From Catellatospora citrea (GTDB taxonomy: Bacteria > Actinomycetota > Actinomycetes > Mycobacteriales > Micromonosporaceae): DNA of 64,000 nt. The notes beneath the pieces are model-generated. The model saw nothing but the letters and a program-made list of their open reading frames with translations, searched no databases and was not told the DNA's origin. Numbering within the stretch: position 1 is the stretch's first letter; every line of letters starts with the position of its first letter. The DNA lies in contig NZ_RAPR01000001.1 in the NCBI RefSeq assembly GCF_003610235.1, positions 1,860,001 to 1,924,000 on the forward strand, written 5' to 3'. The position numbers and the translations under genes were made by a program. This document shows, piece after piece, positions 56,734 to 64,000 of this stretch.

Positions 56734-59522
56734 GACGATGCACCCCTGGGGTCCGTGTGCGCGGCAAGCGGCGCCGGCGACGCCGCGTGGTGCAGGGTCT
56801 CGATGGCGAACTCGGCGACGTGGTCGCCCCGCTCGGAGCCGACGTGCAGCTCGTCCTCGGCCGGCAGCATCTCCCGCAGCACGACCCGGGCCTCGGGGCT
56901 CTTCACGAGCGCCTCGAACGCGGTCAGCGACAGGAAGCTGTCGAAGTCGAGGTACTGCGGCTTGGCCCCGCCGACGGCGCGGCCGCCGTTGCCGTACAGG
57001 GTGGCGAACACCCGGCGCGGCACCCCGTGCTCGGCCCGCCAGCGGTTCCAGTCGAGGAACCAGTCGGCGTCCGTGCCCGCGGCGTTGCGCAGCGGCAGGT
57101 CGGCGACCAGCACCGACCAGCTGCGGCGGCTCACCACGAGGCGGCCGTGGCGCACCCGCGGCCGGCGGGACACGCCCCGGTCCGGCACGGCCGGCGCGAC
57201 GCCGCCCCACACGTCGAGCCGGGCCATCGAGGCCGGCGAGAGCAGCAGCAGGGTGCGGGAGATCTCCGGCAGCGCCATCGGCATCAGGTAGCCGAGGTAC
57301 ACCGGGATCACCTCGCGGTCCAGCCGCCGCGAGCGCAGCACCACCCGGTCGGCGTCGGCGTCGTGCACCAGGTAGAGGTCGTCCAGCGGCAGCTGGTCGG
57401 CCTCCGGCACGGTGCTCGACTCGCCCGGGCAGACGATCACGTAGTCGGTGAGCTGCCCGTGCAGGTTGAGGTTGGTGGACGCGCTGCCACCGGTGACCTC
57501 GGCGAACACCGCGCCCGCCGGCTGGATGGCGGCCGCGTGGCGGCGCAGCCCGGCCGACAGCGGACCTGCCGCGCCGTCCTGGGCGGAGCCGTCGAAGCAG
57601 TGCGTGAACCGGCTGAACGGGAACGACAGCCCGCCGAAGGACTGGTTGAGCACCAGCAGCGGGTCGTCGGGCCGGTCCGCCAGCTGCATGAAGTGGCCCT
57701 GCGGCACGAAGCCGCCGGCGACCGGGGCCAGCTCCTCGGCGACGTGGGCGATGAAGTCGTCGTCGATGACGATCTCGTCGCGCCCCGCCGCGTCCTCCCA
57801 CAGCTTGCGCATCCGGCCGGCGAACTGCCGCCGGGCCGCGTCCAGCGCGGTGATGCCGGGCAGCGCCAGCCAGTTCTCCTCCGGCACGTACTCGTGGTCG
57901 TCGCCGAACGGCCGCCGGTCGGCGGTGTAGGACACGTACTGGTCGTACAGGTCCTCGTGGAAGTCCTCGACCAGGCCGAGCATGTCGTCGCAGCGCCCGC
58001 CCCGGCCGAAGCGGGCCAGGAAGAAGCCCTTGAAGGTGATCCGGTGCGCCAACGTCATGTCGAACGCGGGCAGGATGCGCTCGATGCCGGAGATCGCCGG
58101 CCCGAACAGCTCCCGCCAGGCCGCGCCCGCGGCCCGGACCTCGCCGGTCCGCACGTCCTCGTAGACCAGCGCCTGCGGCAGGCTCGCCGCCTCGTCGCCG
58201 AGCCGGTGCTGGATCGCCTGCAGGCTCTCCCGCAGCTGCGCCAGCAGCCGCCGCCGCTGCCCGACGTCACCCGCCGGGTACGCGTCGAGGCAGGCCAGTG
58301 GCGTGTCCAGCCACCCCGCCACCTCGAACGCCCAGGACGCGCCGACCGCGCGCAGCGACGCCTGGAAGGCGCGCACCGGGTCGGCGGTGTGCACGTCGGT
58401 CTCCAGGCCCTGCACCTGCAGCATGCCCAGGCGCAGTAGCGTGGACAGGTACTGCTCGCACTCGTGCGGCTGGGTGCCCGGCTGGCGGGCCAGCCAGTCC
58501 ACGATGTCGCGGCAGCGCAGCCGGGCCCCGTCGGCGAACAGCTCGATGATCCGGTCCAGGATCCCGCTGCGGCGCAGGAAGAACAGGCCGTCCTTGACCG
58601 AGTCGAAGCTGACCGAGGCGCTGTCGTCGCCGACGGTCACCCACCGGCGTACGTAGCGGACCCGGTCCTCCTCGCGCCGCCAGCCCGGGCTGAGCGTCAC
58701 CGGCAGGTCGCCGCGCCGCGCCGGGTCGGCCAGGATCAGCTCGGCGAGCCGGCCCAGCACGACCACGTTCAGCCGGACGTGGCTGGACCAGCGCGGGTCG
58801 GCGGTGATGTGGTGGCCCTCGCCGGTGTCGGCGAAGCTGCCCAGCCCGATACCCGTGAAGGTACTGAAGGGGCTGGTCTTGCAGGCGGTGCGGTACAGGT
58901 AGGACAGCACCGAGCGCTCCAGCTTGCGCAGCTTCTTGTCCACCTTGCCGCCGGGGACCTCCCGGTGCAGGGCGTCGAGCTGCCCTTCCAGCACCGGGGA
59001 GGCCAGCAGCAGGCCCAGCCGCAGCCGGTCCTCGGTGATCAGCTCGCGCAGCGCCGCGCGGTTGCGGTCCAGGTCCGCGGCGAGCAGCGCCGCGCCCTGG
59101 GCCCGTTTCGCGTCGACGCGCCGCCGGTCGTCGATCCAGTCCGACAGCTGGGCGGCCGTGAACACGTCCTGTGCCAGCACCAGCCGCACGGCCTCGGCCG
59201 GGTCGGCGGGCAGCGCGTTCTTGAAGACCTGCCGGCGCAGCGCCAGCAGCCTGCGGCGCGCCTGGTCGTCGGAGTTGGCCCCGATCAGCTCGTGCAGCAG
59301 GTCGCTCAGGTGCGCGGCGCGGCCGCGCAGCTGCTCCTCCAGCGCGATGACCTCGTCGGCCCACGCGCTCGCGCCGGCGCTGCGCAGCCCGTGCACCGCC
59401 TGCACCGGCAAGCCGGCGCTGCGGAGCATGAACTGCGGCCCCAGGCTCCAGGCCGGGGCGCTCGCCCCGGCCGTCCCGATGTCCTCGCCCCGCGGAGCGC
59501 GGGTCGGGGGTGATGTGTTCAC
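56730..59522 (-). CDS. LanB-type dehydratase, glutamylation domain (TbtB-like)
   Basis: 930 residues, GTG at 59522 with GGAGGG nine bases upstream. It lacks the C-terminal elimination domain, which is supplied by the next gene. Conserved features include the YRTACKTSPFSTFTGIGLGSF segment (about residues 214-234) and the DDLYLVHDADADRVVLRSRRLDREVIPVYLGYLMP block characteristic of the lantibiotic-dehydratase N-terminal fold. In known systems (NisB, TbtB) this domain glutamylates Ser/Thr using Glu-tRNA. It follows SagB by 23 bp and begins a run of six genes with 4-nt overlaps. Confidence 0.93.
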   Translation of the reverse strand: MNTSPPTRAPRGEDIGTAGASAPAWSLGPQFMLRSAGLPVQAVHGLRSAGASAWADEVIALEEQLRGRAAHLSDLLHELIGANSDDQARRRLLALRRQVFKNALPADPAEAVRLVLAQDVFTAAQLSDWIDDRRRVDAKRAQGAALLAADLDRNRAALRELITEDRLRLGLLLASPVLEGQLDALHREVPGGKVDKKLRKLERSVLSYLYRTACKTSPFSTFTGIGLGSFADTGEGHHITADPRWSSHVRLNVVVLGRLAELILADPARRGDLPVTLSPGWRREEDRVRYVRRWVTVGDDSASVSFDSVKDGLFFLRRSGILDRIIELFADGARLRCRDIVDWLARQPGTQPHECEQYLSTLLRLGMLQVQGLETDVHTADPVRAFQASLRAVGASWAFEVAGWLDTPLACLDAYPAGDVGQRRRLLAQLRESLQAIQHRLGDEAASLPQALVYEDVRTGEVRAAGAAWRELFGPAISGIERILPAFDMTLAHRITFKGFFLARFGRGGRCDDMLGLVEDFHEDLYDQYVSYTADRRPFGDDHEYVPEENWLALPGITALDAARRQFAGRMRKLWEDAAGRDEIVIDDDFIAHVAEELAPVAGGFVPQGHFMQLADRPDDPLLVLNQSFGGLSFPFSRFTHCFDGSAQDGAAGPLSAGLRRHAAAIQPAGAVFAEVTGGSASTNLNLHGQLTDYVIVCPGESSTVPEADQLPLDDLYLVHDADADRVVLRSRRLDREVIPVYLGYLMPMALPEISRTLLLLSPASMARLDVWGGVAPAVPDRGVSRRPRVRHGRLVVSRRSWSVLVADLPLRNAAGTDADWFLDWNRWRAEHGVPRRVFATLYGNGGRAVGGAKPQYLDFDSFLSLTAFEALVKSPEARVVLREMLPAEDELHVGSERGDHVAEFAIETLHHAASPAPLAAHTDPRGASS

Positions 59523-59545
59523 GGCGGTCCCTCCATTCCCTTCGC

Positions 59546-61150
59546 TCAGACCAGCTCGTAGCGGAAGTCGGCGGGGTGGCGACGCTCGTGCCCGACCAGC
59601 ATGATCAGCAGGGGCATCTCGCCCGTCTGCTCGATGCCGAGCTGCTCGATGTACGAGATGTTGTCGAACCCCAGCGCGACGCCGCAGCCCAGATCGAGGG
59701 CCGCGGAGGCGGTGTAGAAGATCTGCGCCACGGCGCCGATGGTCGCGTTGACCACGTTGTAGCCGCGGTCGCCGACGGCGTCGAGCACGGCCGCGGTGCG
59801 GATGGTGGGCACCACCACCGCGCCCGCCTGCTCCAGGTTGTAGTTGGACAGGAAGTAGTTGCGCTGCAGGAAGTCGCCCGGCGGCACCGGGTCGACCAGC
59901 CGCAGCGCGTGCGCCCGCGGGTCGTACTCGTAGCTGCCCGCGGGCACGCCCTGGACGTGGTTGACGAACGCGTAGAGCTTGGTCAGGTTCACTTCGGCCG
60001 GGCCCGCGTCGCCGTTGAGGTTCGCCGTGGCGGTCGCCGCGAGCAGCGTGCCCAGCTCCCCCGCGGTCATCACCTGCTCCGCCTCGAACCGGCCGAAGCT
60101 GCTGCGCCGGTTGCGCAGCGTGGCCCGGATGCCCGCGTCCAGCGGCTGCGGGGCGGGCAGGGTGATCCGCTCGCCGTCCGCCGGGACGGGCAGGGCCGCC
60201 GCGGCGGCCAGCGCCCCGGGATCCGGCCGCTCGGCGGCGTGCGCGCTGGTGGCCTGGTGGATCTTCGCCAGGGTCGGGAAGTGCAGCACGGTCCGCGACC
60301 GCTCCCGGTCGCGCAGCCGCACCGTGGGGGCCGGGTCGTCGCCCAGCTCTCCCTCGGGGTTCCGGGCCGTCCGGGACGTCCCGGCGCCGGCCCAGGTCAG
60401 CGGCACGACCGCGAAGACGCCCTCGGCGTCGCGGCCCGCGCCGACCAGGTCGCCCAGCGCGGCGGCGTCGAACCACAGCGCGGGCTCGATGCGCAGGCCC
60501 TGCGCCTGCGCCCACATCCGCCAGGTCTGCAGCACCGTGCCGACGTCCATGCTGACCGCGTGGTAGGAGAAGCTGTTGTACTTGAAGGCGTTCTGCCAGT
60601 ACTTCACCCCGATCACGAGGAACTGGTCGGTCCCCTCCGGCAGCGGCAGGTCGCCCAGCGCGCGGCGGACCCGCTCGGTCACGTCGCCGGTGAGCAGCCG
60701 CTGGAAGGCGTGCTGCGGGTTGGCGTAGTAGTAGATCCCGGGGGTCATCGGGCCGCTCGACCCGGACACCCAGTAGACCGAGCACGGGTAGAGCCCGCCG
60801 CCCGAGGCGGTGCCCCGGTGCCAGTTGGCGTACGCGTACTGCGGCAGCGCCGCCATGTCGGTGTTGGCCTGCACGCCGAGGCGGCGGCCGAGCAGCCCGT
60901 ACGAGTCGCGCAGCATCCCGCCGAGCAGCGGCAGGGTGAATCCGGCCGCCGGCTCGCCGGGCGCGTCGAGCCCGGCCTGCACGGTGGCGTCCGCCGGCGG
61001 CGGCGCGTCGGGCAGCGGGAGGTTCTCCGCGTCGGGGTAGAACTTGCTCTTGCGCGGCGCGTCCGGCCAGTTCGGCTCGAAGTTGAACGGTGGCATCGCG
61101 ACCCGCCCCCGGTGCATGATCGCCGTGGCGTAGTCATGGGCGTATCCCAC
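59546..61150 (-). CDS. SagB-type azoline dehydrogenase
   Basis: 534 residues, GTG at 61150. Two nitroreductase-like halves: residues about 60-260 with the SagB hallmark TASGGGLYPCSVYW, and residues about 335-534 with RNRRSSFGRF and GAVAQIFYTASAALDLGCGVALGFD. It should use FMN to oxidise azolines made by the YcaO enzymes to aromatic thiazoles and (methyl)oxazoles. The double-domain length is usual for actinobacterial thiopeptide members. RBS GAGGAACC region lies before the start; 27-bp gap from YcaO copy 2. Confidence 0.9.
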   Translation of the reverse strand: MGYAHDYATAIMHRGRVAMPPFNFEPNWPDAPRKSKFYPDAENLPLPDAPPPADATVQAGLDAPGEPAAGFTLPLLGGMLRDSYGLLGRRLGVQANTDMAALPQYAYANWHRGTASGGGLYPCSVYWVSGSSGPMTPGIYYYANPQHAFQRLLTGDVTERVRRALGDLPLPEGTDQFLVIGVKYWQNAFKYNSFSYHAVSMDVGTVLQTWRMWAQAQGLRIEPALWFDAAALGDLVGAGRDAEGVFAVVPLTWAGAGTSRTARNPEGELGDDPAPTVRLRDRERSRTVLHFPTLAKIHQATSAHAAERPDPGALAAAAALPVPADGERITLPAPQPLDAGIRATLRNRRSSFGRFEAEQVMTAGELGTLLAATATANLNGDAGPAEVNLTKLYAFVNHVQGVPAGSYEYDPRAHALRLVDPVPPGDFLQRNYFLSNYNLEQAGAVVVPTIRTAAVLDAVGDRGYNVVNATIGAVAQIFYTASAALDLGCGVALGFDNISYIEQLGIEQTGEMPLLIMLVGHERRHPADFRYELV

Positions 61151-61177
61151 GGTGGTTCCTCTCTCGTCGTCGTCGGC

Positions 61178-63097
61178 TCAGGGGAAGGGGTGTGGCGCCG
61201 GGTTCAGGTCCTGCGGCAGCAGGTCGGTGTCGCGCAGTCCCGCCGCCCGCAGCGCGGTGCGCACCCGGGGCATCAGCGGGGCCCGCTGGCGCATCCAGCC
61301 GAAGTCGATCGGCAGTAGTCCGGGCACCAGCACGCTGACCGTGTGCAGGCCGAGGTCGCGCTGCTCGGGCATGGTCTGGTCGACCACGATCACGTCGAAG
61401 CCCTTGTCCGTCACCGCCTGGACGCAGCGCTGCAGGTCCTCGCGCAGATCGGTGGCGAGCGGCGGGGCCGGGCGGCTGCCGCCGTAGATCTCGGCGACCG
61501 GGCGGGCGGGCGCGTGCGGCTGCCCCTCCGGCCCGATGAGGAACTCGGCGTAGCGCCGCATCTGCGGCACGCCGTACATCAGCGGGTGGTCGTGCAGGCC
61601 GCGGACCAGGTCGAAGTCCTCGGTCAGCGTGCGCAGCCGGGCCTCGTCGGCCAGCGTGCGCCCGCGCACCTTCACCGAGTCGGTGGCGATCTCGCACAGC
61701 GCGGCGCTCATCGCCGCCTCCGGGTCGAGGCTCGCGCCGCCGCCGAAGCACAGCGTGCCCAGGCCCCCGTCGCGGCGTACGGCCACGCCGGTGACCACCG
61801 GGATGTCGAAGGTGATGCGGGTGTCGAAGAAGCGGGCCTGGTAGCCGTACATCGCCATCCGGTCCACCATGTGCCGGGTCGCCGGCCGGGCGCTGGACTG
61901 GGGGTCGATCTCCGGCAGCGCGCTGCGCCCGTGCCACATCAGCAGGAACGCGTCGCGCTCGACGAGCTCCATGAGCCCGAAGTAGATGGCCTCCTCCAGC
62001 GACCCGCCGGAGGCGCAGCCGTTGGAGGTCTCCTGCACGAACCGGTTCTCCATGCCGGTGGCGTGGTAGTACACCAGCACCTCGGGCACCAGCACGGGCC
62101 GCTGGTCGCGCAACGACCAGCCGTACACCCAGGGGATCTCCCGTTCCGGGGTGAACCGGGTGACGTAGGGGTTCTTGTCGTAGAACTCGTCGGAGTGCAC
62201 CCCGCACACCCGCGGGTCGAGCGCGGCGTCGCCCAGTTCGCGCAGCGACGCGACGACCTTCGCCGGCTTGGCGCGGGCGCGCAGCCCGGCGGCCCGTTCC
62301 ATGCCCTCCAGCACCCCGATGCGCGCGCTGCGGGCGTACGTGTCGGCGTGGCCGCCGTACAGCGTCTCCCGCAGGTACACCCCGGAGCGCAGGGTGAACG
62401 CGCCGATGGTCGGCGAGGTGGACACCGAGGACATGTCGTAGAGCAGGTTGGTGCTCAGCGCCCCGCACACCGGGTTGGCGAACGCCTCCAGCTCGAAGCC
62501 GTAGTCCTCGACCCGGCGCACCCGGAACGAGCCCGGGTCGAGCTTCGGCGCGGGACGCAGCGTGATCTGCGCGCCCTCGGCGGTGTCGTCGAGCTGCCGG
62601 GCGCAGTCGGGGCACTCGGCGTCGGGCACCAGCGGCCAGCGCCGCACCCGCAGCGTCTCCAGGTCGACCTGGTAGACGCACGCCGTCGTGTCGTCGCGCG
62701 CCGTCTGCTCCGCGCGGACCAGCTCGGTGATCAGGGCGGCGACCGTGTCGGCGGCGAACGCCGTCGCGTACGGGTTCTCTCCGACCGCCTCGGTGTCCGA
62801 GCCGAGCTCCAGCGCGTCCCGCAGCTCCGTCGAGCGGATCGACTGCCACCGGCGGGCCAGGCAGCGCCCGCAGGCGCCGGCCGTGCCGATCGGGCCGACG
62901 ATGGCGGTGCGGCCGTACACGTGCACGGGCACCCCGCCCGCCGACTCCTCGGTCGCGGGCCGCGACAGCTCGTCGCGTACCCCGAGCGCGCTCACCTCGA
63001 CCGGCCGGCGCGTCCCGCCCCAGCGCTGGGCGCTGCGGCGCAGCGCGGCGTCGAGCGGCGCGCAGGTGCGGTCCCACAGGACCTGCGCGGTGGTCAT
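61178..63097 (-). CDS. YcaO cyclodehydratase with fused N-terminal zinc/docking domain (copy 2)
   Basis: 639 residues, ATG at 63097 overlapping the previous stop (longer in-frame extension upstream is not coding). CxxC pairs at Cys76/79 and Cys162/165; YcaO core with SNGCASGGSLEEAIYFGLMELVERDAFLLMW and C-terminal NPAPHPFP. Clearly homologous to copy 1 along its whole length, yet divergent in the N-terminal ~190 residues. Both keep the ATP-site acidic residues and the Pro-rich tail, so both should be active. One may make thiazolines, the other (methyl)oxazolines, or they may act on different precursors; this is inference. Confidence 0.92.
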   Translation of the reverse strand: MTTAQVLWDRTCAPLDAALRRSAQRWGGTRRPVEVSALGVRDELSRPATEESAGGVPVHVYGRTAIVGPIGTAGACGRCLARRWQSIRSTELRDALELGSDTEAVGENPYATAFAADTVAALITELVRAEQTARDDTTACVYQVDLETLRVRRWPLVPDAECPDCARQLDDTAEGAQITLRPAPKLDPGSFRVRRVEDYGFELEAFANPVCGALSTNLLYDMSSVSTSPTIGAFTLRSGVYLRETLYGGHADTYARSARIGVLEGMERAAGLRARAKPAKVVASLRELGDAALDPRVCGVHSDEFYDKNPYVTRFTPEREIPWVYGWSLRDQRPVLVPEVLVYYHATGMENRFVQETSNGCASGGSLEEAIYFGLMELVERDAFLLMWHGRSALPEIDPQSSARPATRHMVDRMAMYGYQARFFDTRITFDIPVVTGVAVRRDGGLGTLCFGGGASLDPEAAMSAALCEIATDSVKVRGRTLADEARLRTLTEDFDLVRGLHDHPLMYGVPQMRRYAEFLIGPEGQPHAPARPVAEIYGGSRPAPPLATDLREDLQRCVQAVTDKGFDVIVVDQTMPEQRDLGLHTVSVLVPGLLPIDFGWMRQRAPLMPRVRTALRAAGLRDTDLLPQDLNPAPHPFP

Positions 63098-64000
63098 CGG
63101 TCGGCCCTCCGCGCGAGGAGCACCCGGGCCGTGTGGATCCCGGCCGTGCGCAGGTCCTCGGGCGTGGTCGGCACGGCCAGCGCGGTCAGCCCGAGACAGC
63201 TCAGCGCGTCGAGCACCCCGGTCCAGGTGGTGGCGGCGTCGAGGGTCGCCGCGGCGGACCCGGCCGGGTGCAGGGTGCCGGCGTCGAAGTCGCCGAGCAC
63301 CGGGTCCCCGCAGTCGACGGCGGCGTCCGCGGGCAGCTGCTGGCGCAGCTGCACCTGGCCGAGCAGGTCGCGCACCGCGGCCAGCGCCGCGGCCTGCCAG
63401 GAGGTGTCGGCGGCCACCGCCCACACCCAGCCGGCCCCCTCGGGCGCGGGGGTGCGCGCGAACAGCGCGTGCCCGGCCCCGTCGCTCGGCAGCTGCAGCA
63501 GGTCGAGCCGGATGCCGAGGTTGTGCGCCGACTTGACCAGGAAGGTCAGCTCGGCGTCGCCGTCCATGGTGTCCAGCCCGATCCGGGTCACCTCGCCGCC
63601 GCGGATCGCCGCGGTCAGCGCCCGGTGCGCCAGCGCGGACAGCAGGCCCTGGCCCACCGCCTCGGTGAGGTCGGCCCCGGCGCCCGCGCCGGACCGGGTG
63701 GCGGCGAAGACCCGCCGCTGGTTGGCCGGGCCGAACGGCTGGACCGCCGCGACGGGCACCTGCACGGCCTCGCCGGTGGTCAGGCACACCGCCGTGGTCT
63801 GCGGGCCGGCCGGGTCGCCGACCGCGGGCACACCCGTGGCGGTGCCGAAGGCAGCCGCGTCGAGCCGCGGCCGGCTGGGGTCCGCCGCCGGCAGCAGACC
63901 GGCGCGCTCCACATAGACCACCGCGGCCTCGTGCAGCGCCCGGCGGCGCGCGCCCGCGACGTGGTGCACGTCGAAGGCGGACACCTGGCGGCGCTGCCCG
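63094..64000 (-). CDS. YcaO-like/cyclodehydratase-related protein (5' end beyond window)
   Basis: At least 302 residues remain open to the window edge, so the N-terminus is missing; a GTG at 63984 could be a start but upstream codons are also open. The visible part looks like a degenerate YcaO: RVFAATRSGAGAGADLTEAVGQGLLSALAHRAL occupies the position of the SNG-A-G...EEA...ERDA motif but lacks the ATP-site Glu pair, and the end (GVLDALSCLGLTALAVPTTPEDLRTAGIHTARVLLARRAD) resembles the YcaO C-terminal strand without the Pro-rich tail. It may be a non-catalytic partner or scaffold. Stop overlaps the start of YcaO copy 2. Confidence 0.6.
   Translation of the reverse strand, partial: GQRRQVSAFDVHHVAGARRRALHEAAVVYVERAGLLPAADPSRPRLDAAAFGTATGVPAVGDPAGPQTTAVCLTTGEAVQVPVAAVQPFGPANQRRVFAATRSGAGAGADLTEAVGQGLLSALAHRALTAAIRGGEVTRIGLDTMDGDAELTFLVKSAHNLGIRLDLLQLPSDGAGHALFARTPAPEGAGWVWAVAADTSWQAAALAAVRDLLGQVQLRQQLPADAAVDCGDPVLGDFDAGTLHPAGSAAATLDAATTWTGVLDALSCLGLTALAVPTTPEDLRTAGIHTARVLLARRADR

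Noticed and set aside
49468..59522. A lanthipeptide cluster
   Set aside because: There is no LanC-type cyclase or LanM, the LanB protein is split as in thiopeptide systems, and two azoline-forming YcaO enzymes are present.
59523..60785. N-terminal extension of the LanB gene up to 60785
   Set aside because: The open frame continues inside the SagB gene in another frame; the GTG at 59522 has a strong ribosome-binding site and starts where LanB similarity begins.
63098..63787. N-terminal extension of YcaO copy 2 to 63787
   Set aside because: It overlaps the upstream YcaO-like gene in another frame and is low-complexity; the ATG at 63097 overlaps the previous stop as at other operon junctions.

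Overview
The window is very G+C-rich, densely coded DNA with frequent GTG starts, 4-nt ATGA/GTGA gene overlaps, twin-arginine and lipoprotein signals, F420-type oxidoreductases and many secreted multidomain proteins. This points to a filamentous actinobacterium, probably Micromonosporaceae (inference from style and gene content; no rRNA or tRNA gene is present to confirm it). No phage, transposase, integrase or CRISPR array is seen.

Region by region. 1-5.2 kb: the end of a branched-chain-amino-acid-type ABC uptake system (LivF-like ATPase start, binding lipoprotein), then three secreted or anchored proteins that resemble a WxL/DUF916 surface-protein locus. 5.4-10.1 kb: membrane protein, NAD(P)-binding SDR-DUF2867 protein and a thermolysin-like (M4) secreted protease. 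10.2-12.7 kb: cytochrome bd oxidase (cydAB). 13-20.5 kb: LuxR and TetR regulators, a DUF1772 protein, a nitrilase-family hydrolase, a Pr6Pr protein, an MMPL exporter and cobinamide amidohydrolase CbiZ. 20.7-24 kb: a 1,124-residue secreted carbohydrate-active protein. 24.2-32.6 kb: YeiH-type exporter with a 52-residue companion, SnoaL-like protein, M15-like wall protein, a membrane-HIT fusion, an orphan binding protein, HAD and LLM enzymes, and a small ABC transporter. 32.8-41.7 kb: alpha/beta hydrolase, BenE transporter with its XRE-cupin regulator, methyltransferase, TetR plus beta-lactamase-like hydrolases, and a P450-ferredoxin pair. 41.9-49.3 kb: unusual zinc-finger SDR, phosphopantetheinyl transferase, lipoprotein hydrolase, anti-sigma-type kinase, cell-wall amidase, ArsR regulator and M20 amidohydrolase.

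The most interesting part is 49.3-64 kb, a RiPP (thiopeptide/dehydrated-azole type) biosynthetic cluster that runs off the right edge. Three 58-residue precursor genes on the + strand (49468-50607) each have their own promoter region and hairpin terminator. Each encodes a nearly constant leader followed by a 22-residue core made only of Ser, Thr, Cys and Ala. Facing them on the - strand is a long operon: partial YcaO-like protein, full YcaO cyclodehydratase, SagB-type azoline dehydrogenase, glutamylating LanB-type dehydratase, separate thiopeptide-type elimination/cyclisation protein, M50 membrane protease, ABC ATPase, ABC permease and a second full YcaO cyclodehydratase. Six of these are joined by 4-nt start/stop overlaps. 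Together they would form azol(in)es from Cys/Ser/Thr, dehydrate remaining Ser/Thr, possibly cyclise, remove the leader and export the product.

Upstream of each precursor sits the same unreported-looking regulatory array: four hexamer half-sites at exact 11-bp steps, then a fixed 13-bp gap to a shared GATCGGTGAG box and an AT-rich box. The regulator is not in the window. Several palindromic intergenic repeats (a 59-nt element in two copies, a triple CGCAACTCTT palindrome and twin GTGACGACAC hairpins) are also described.
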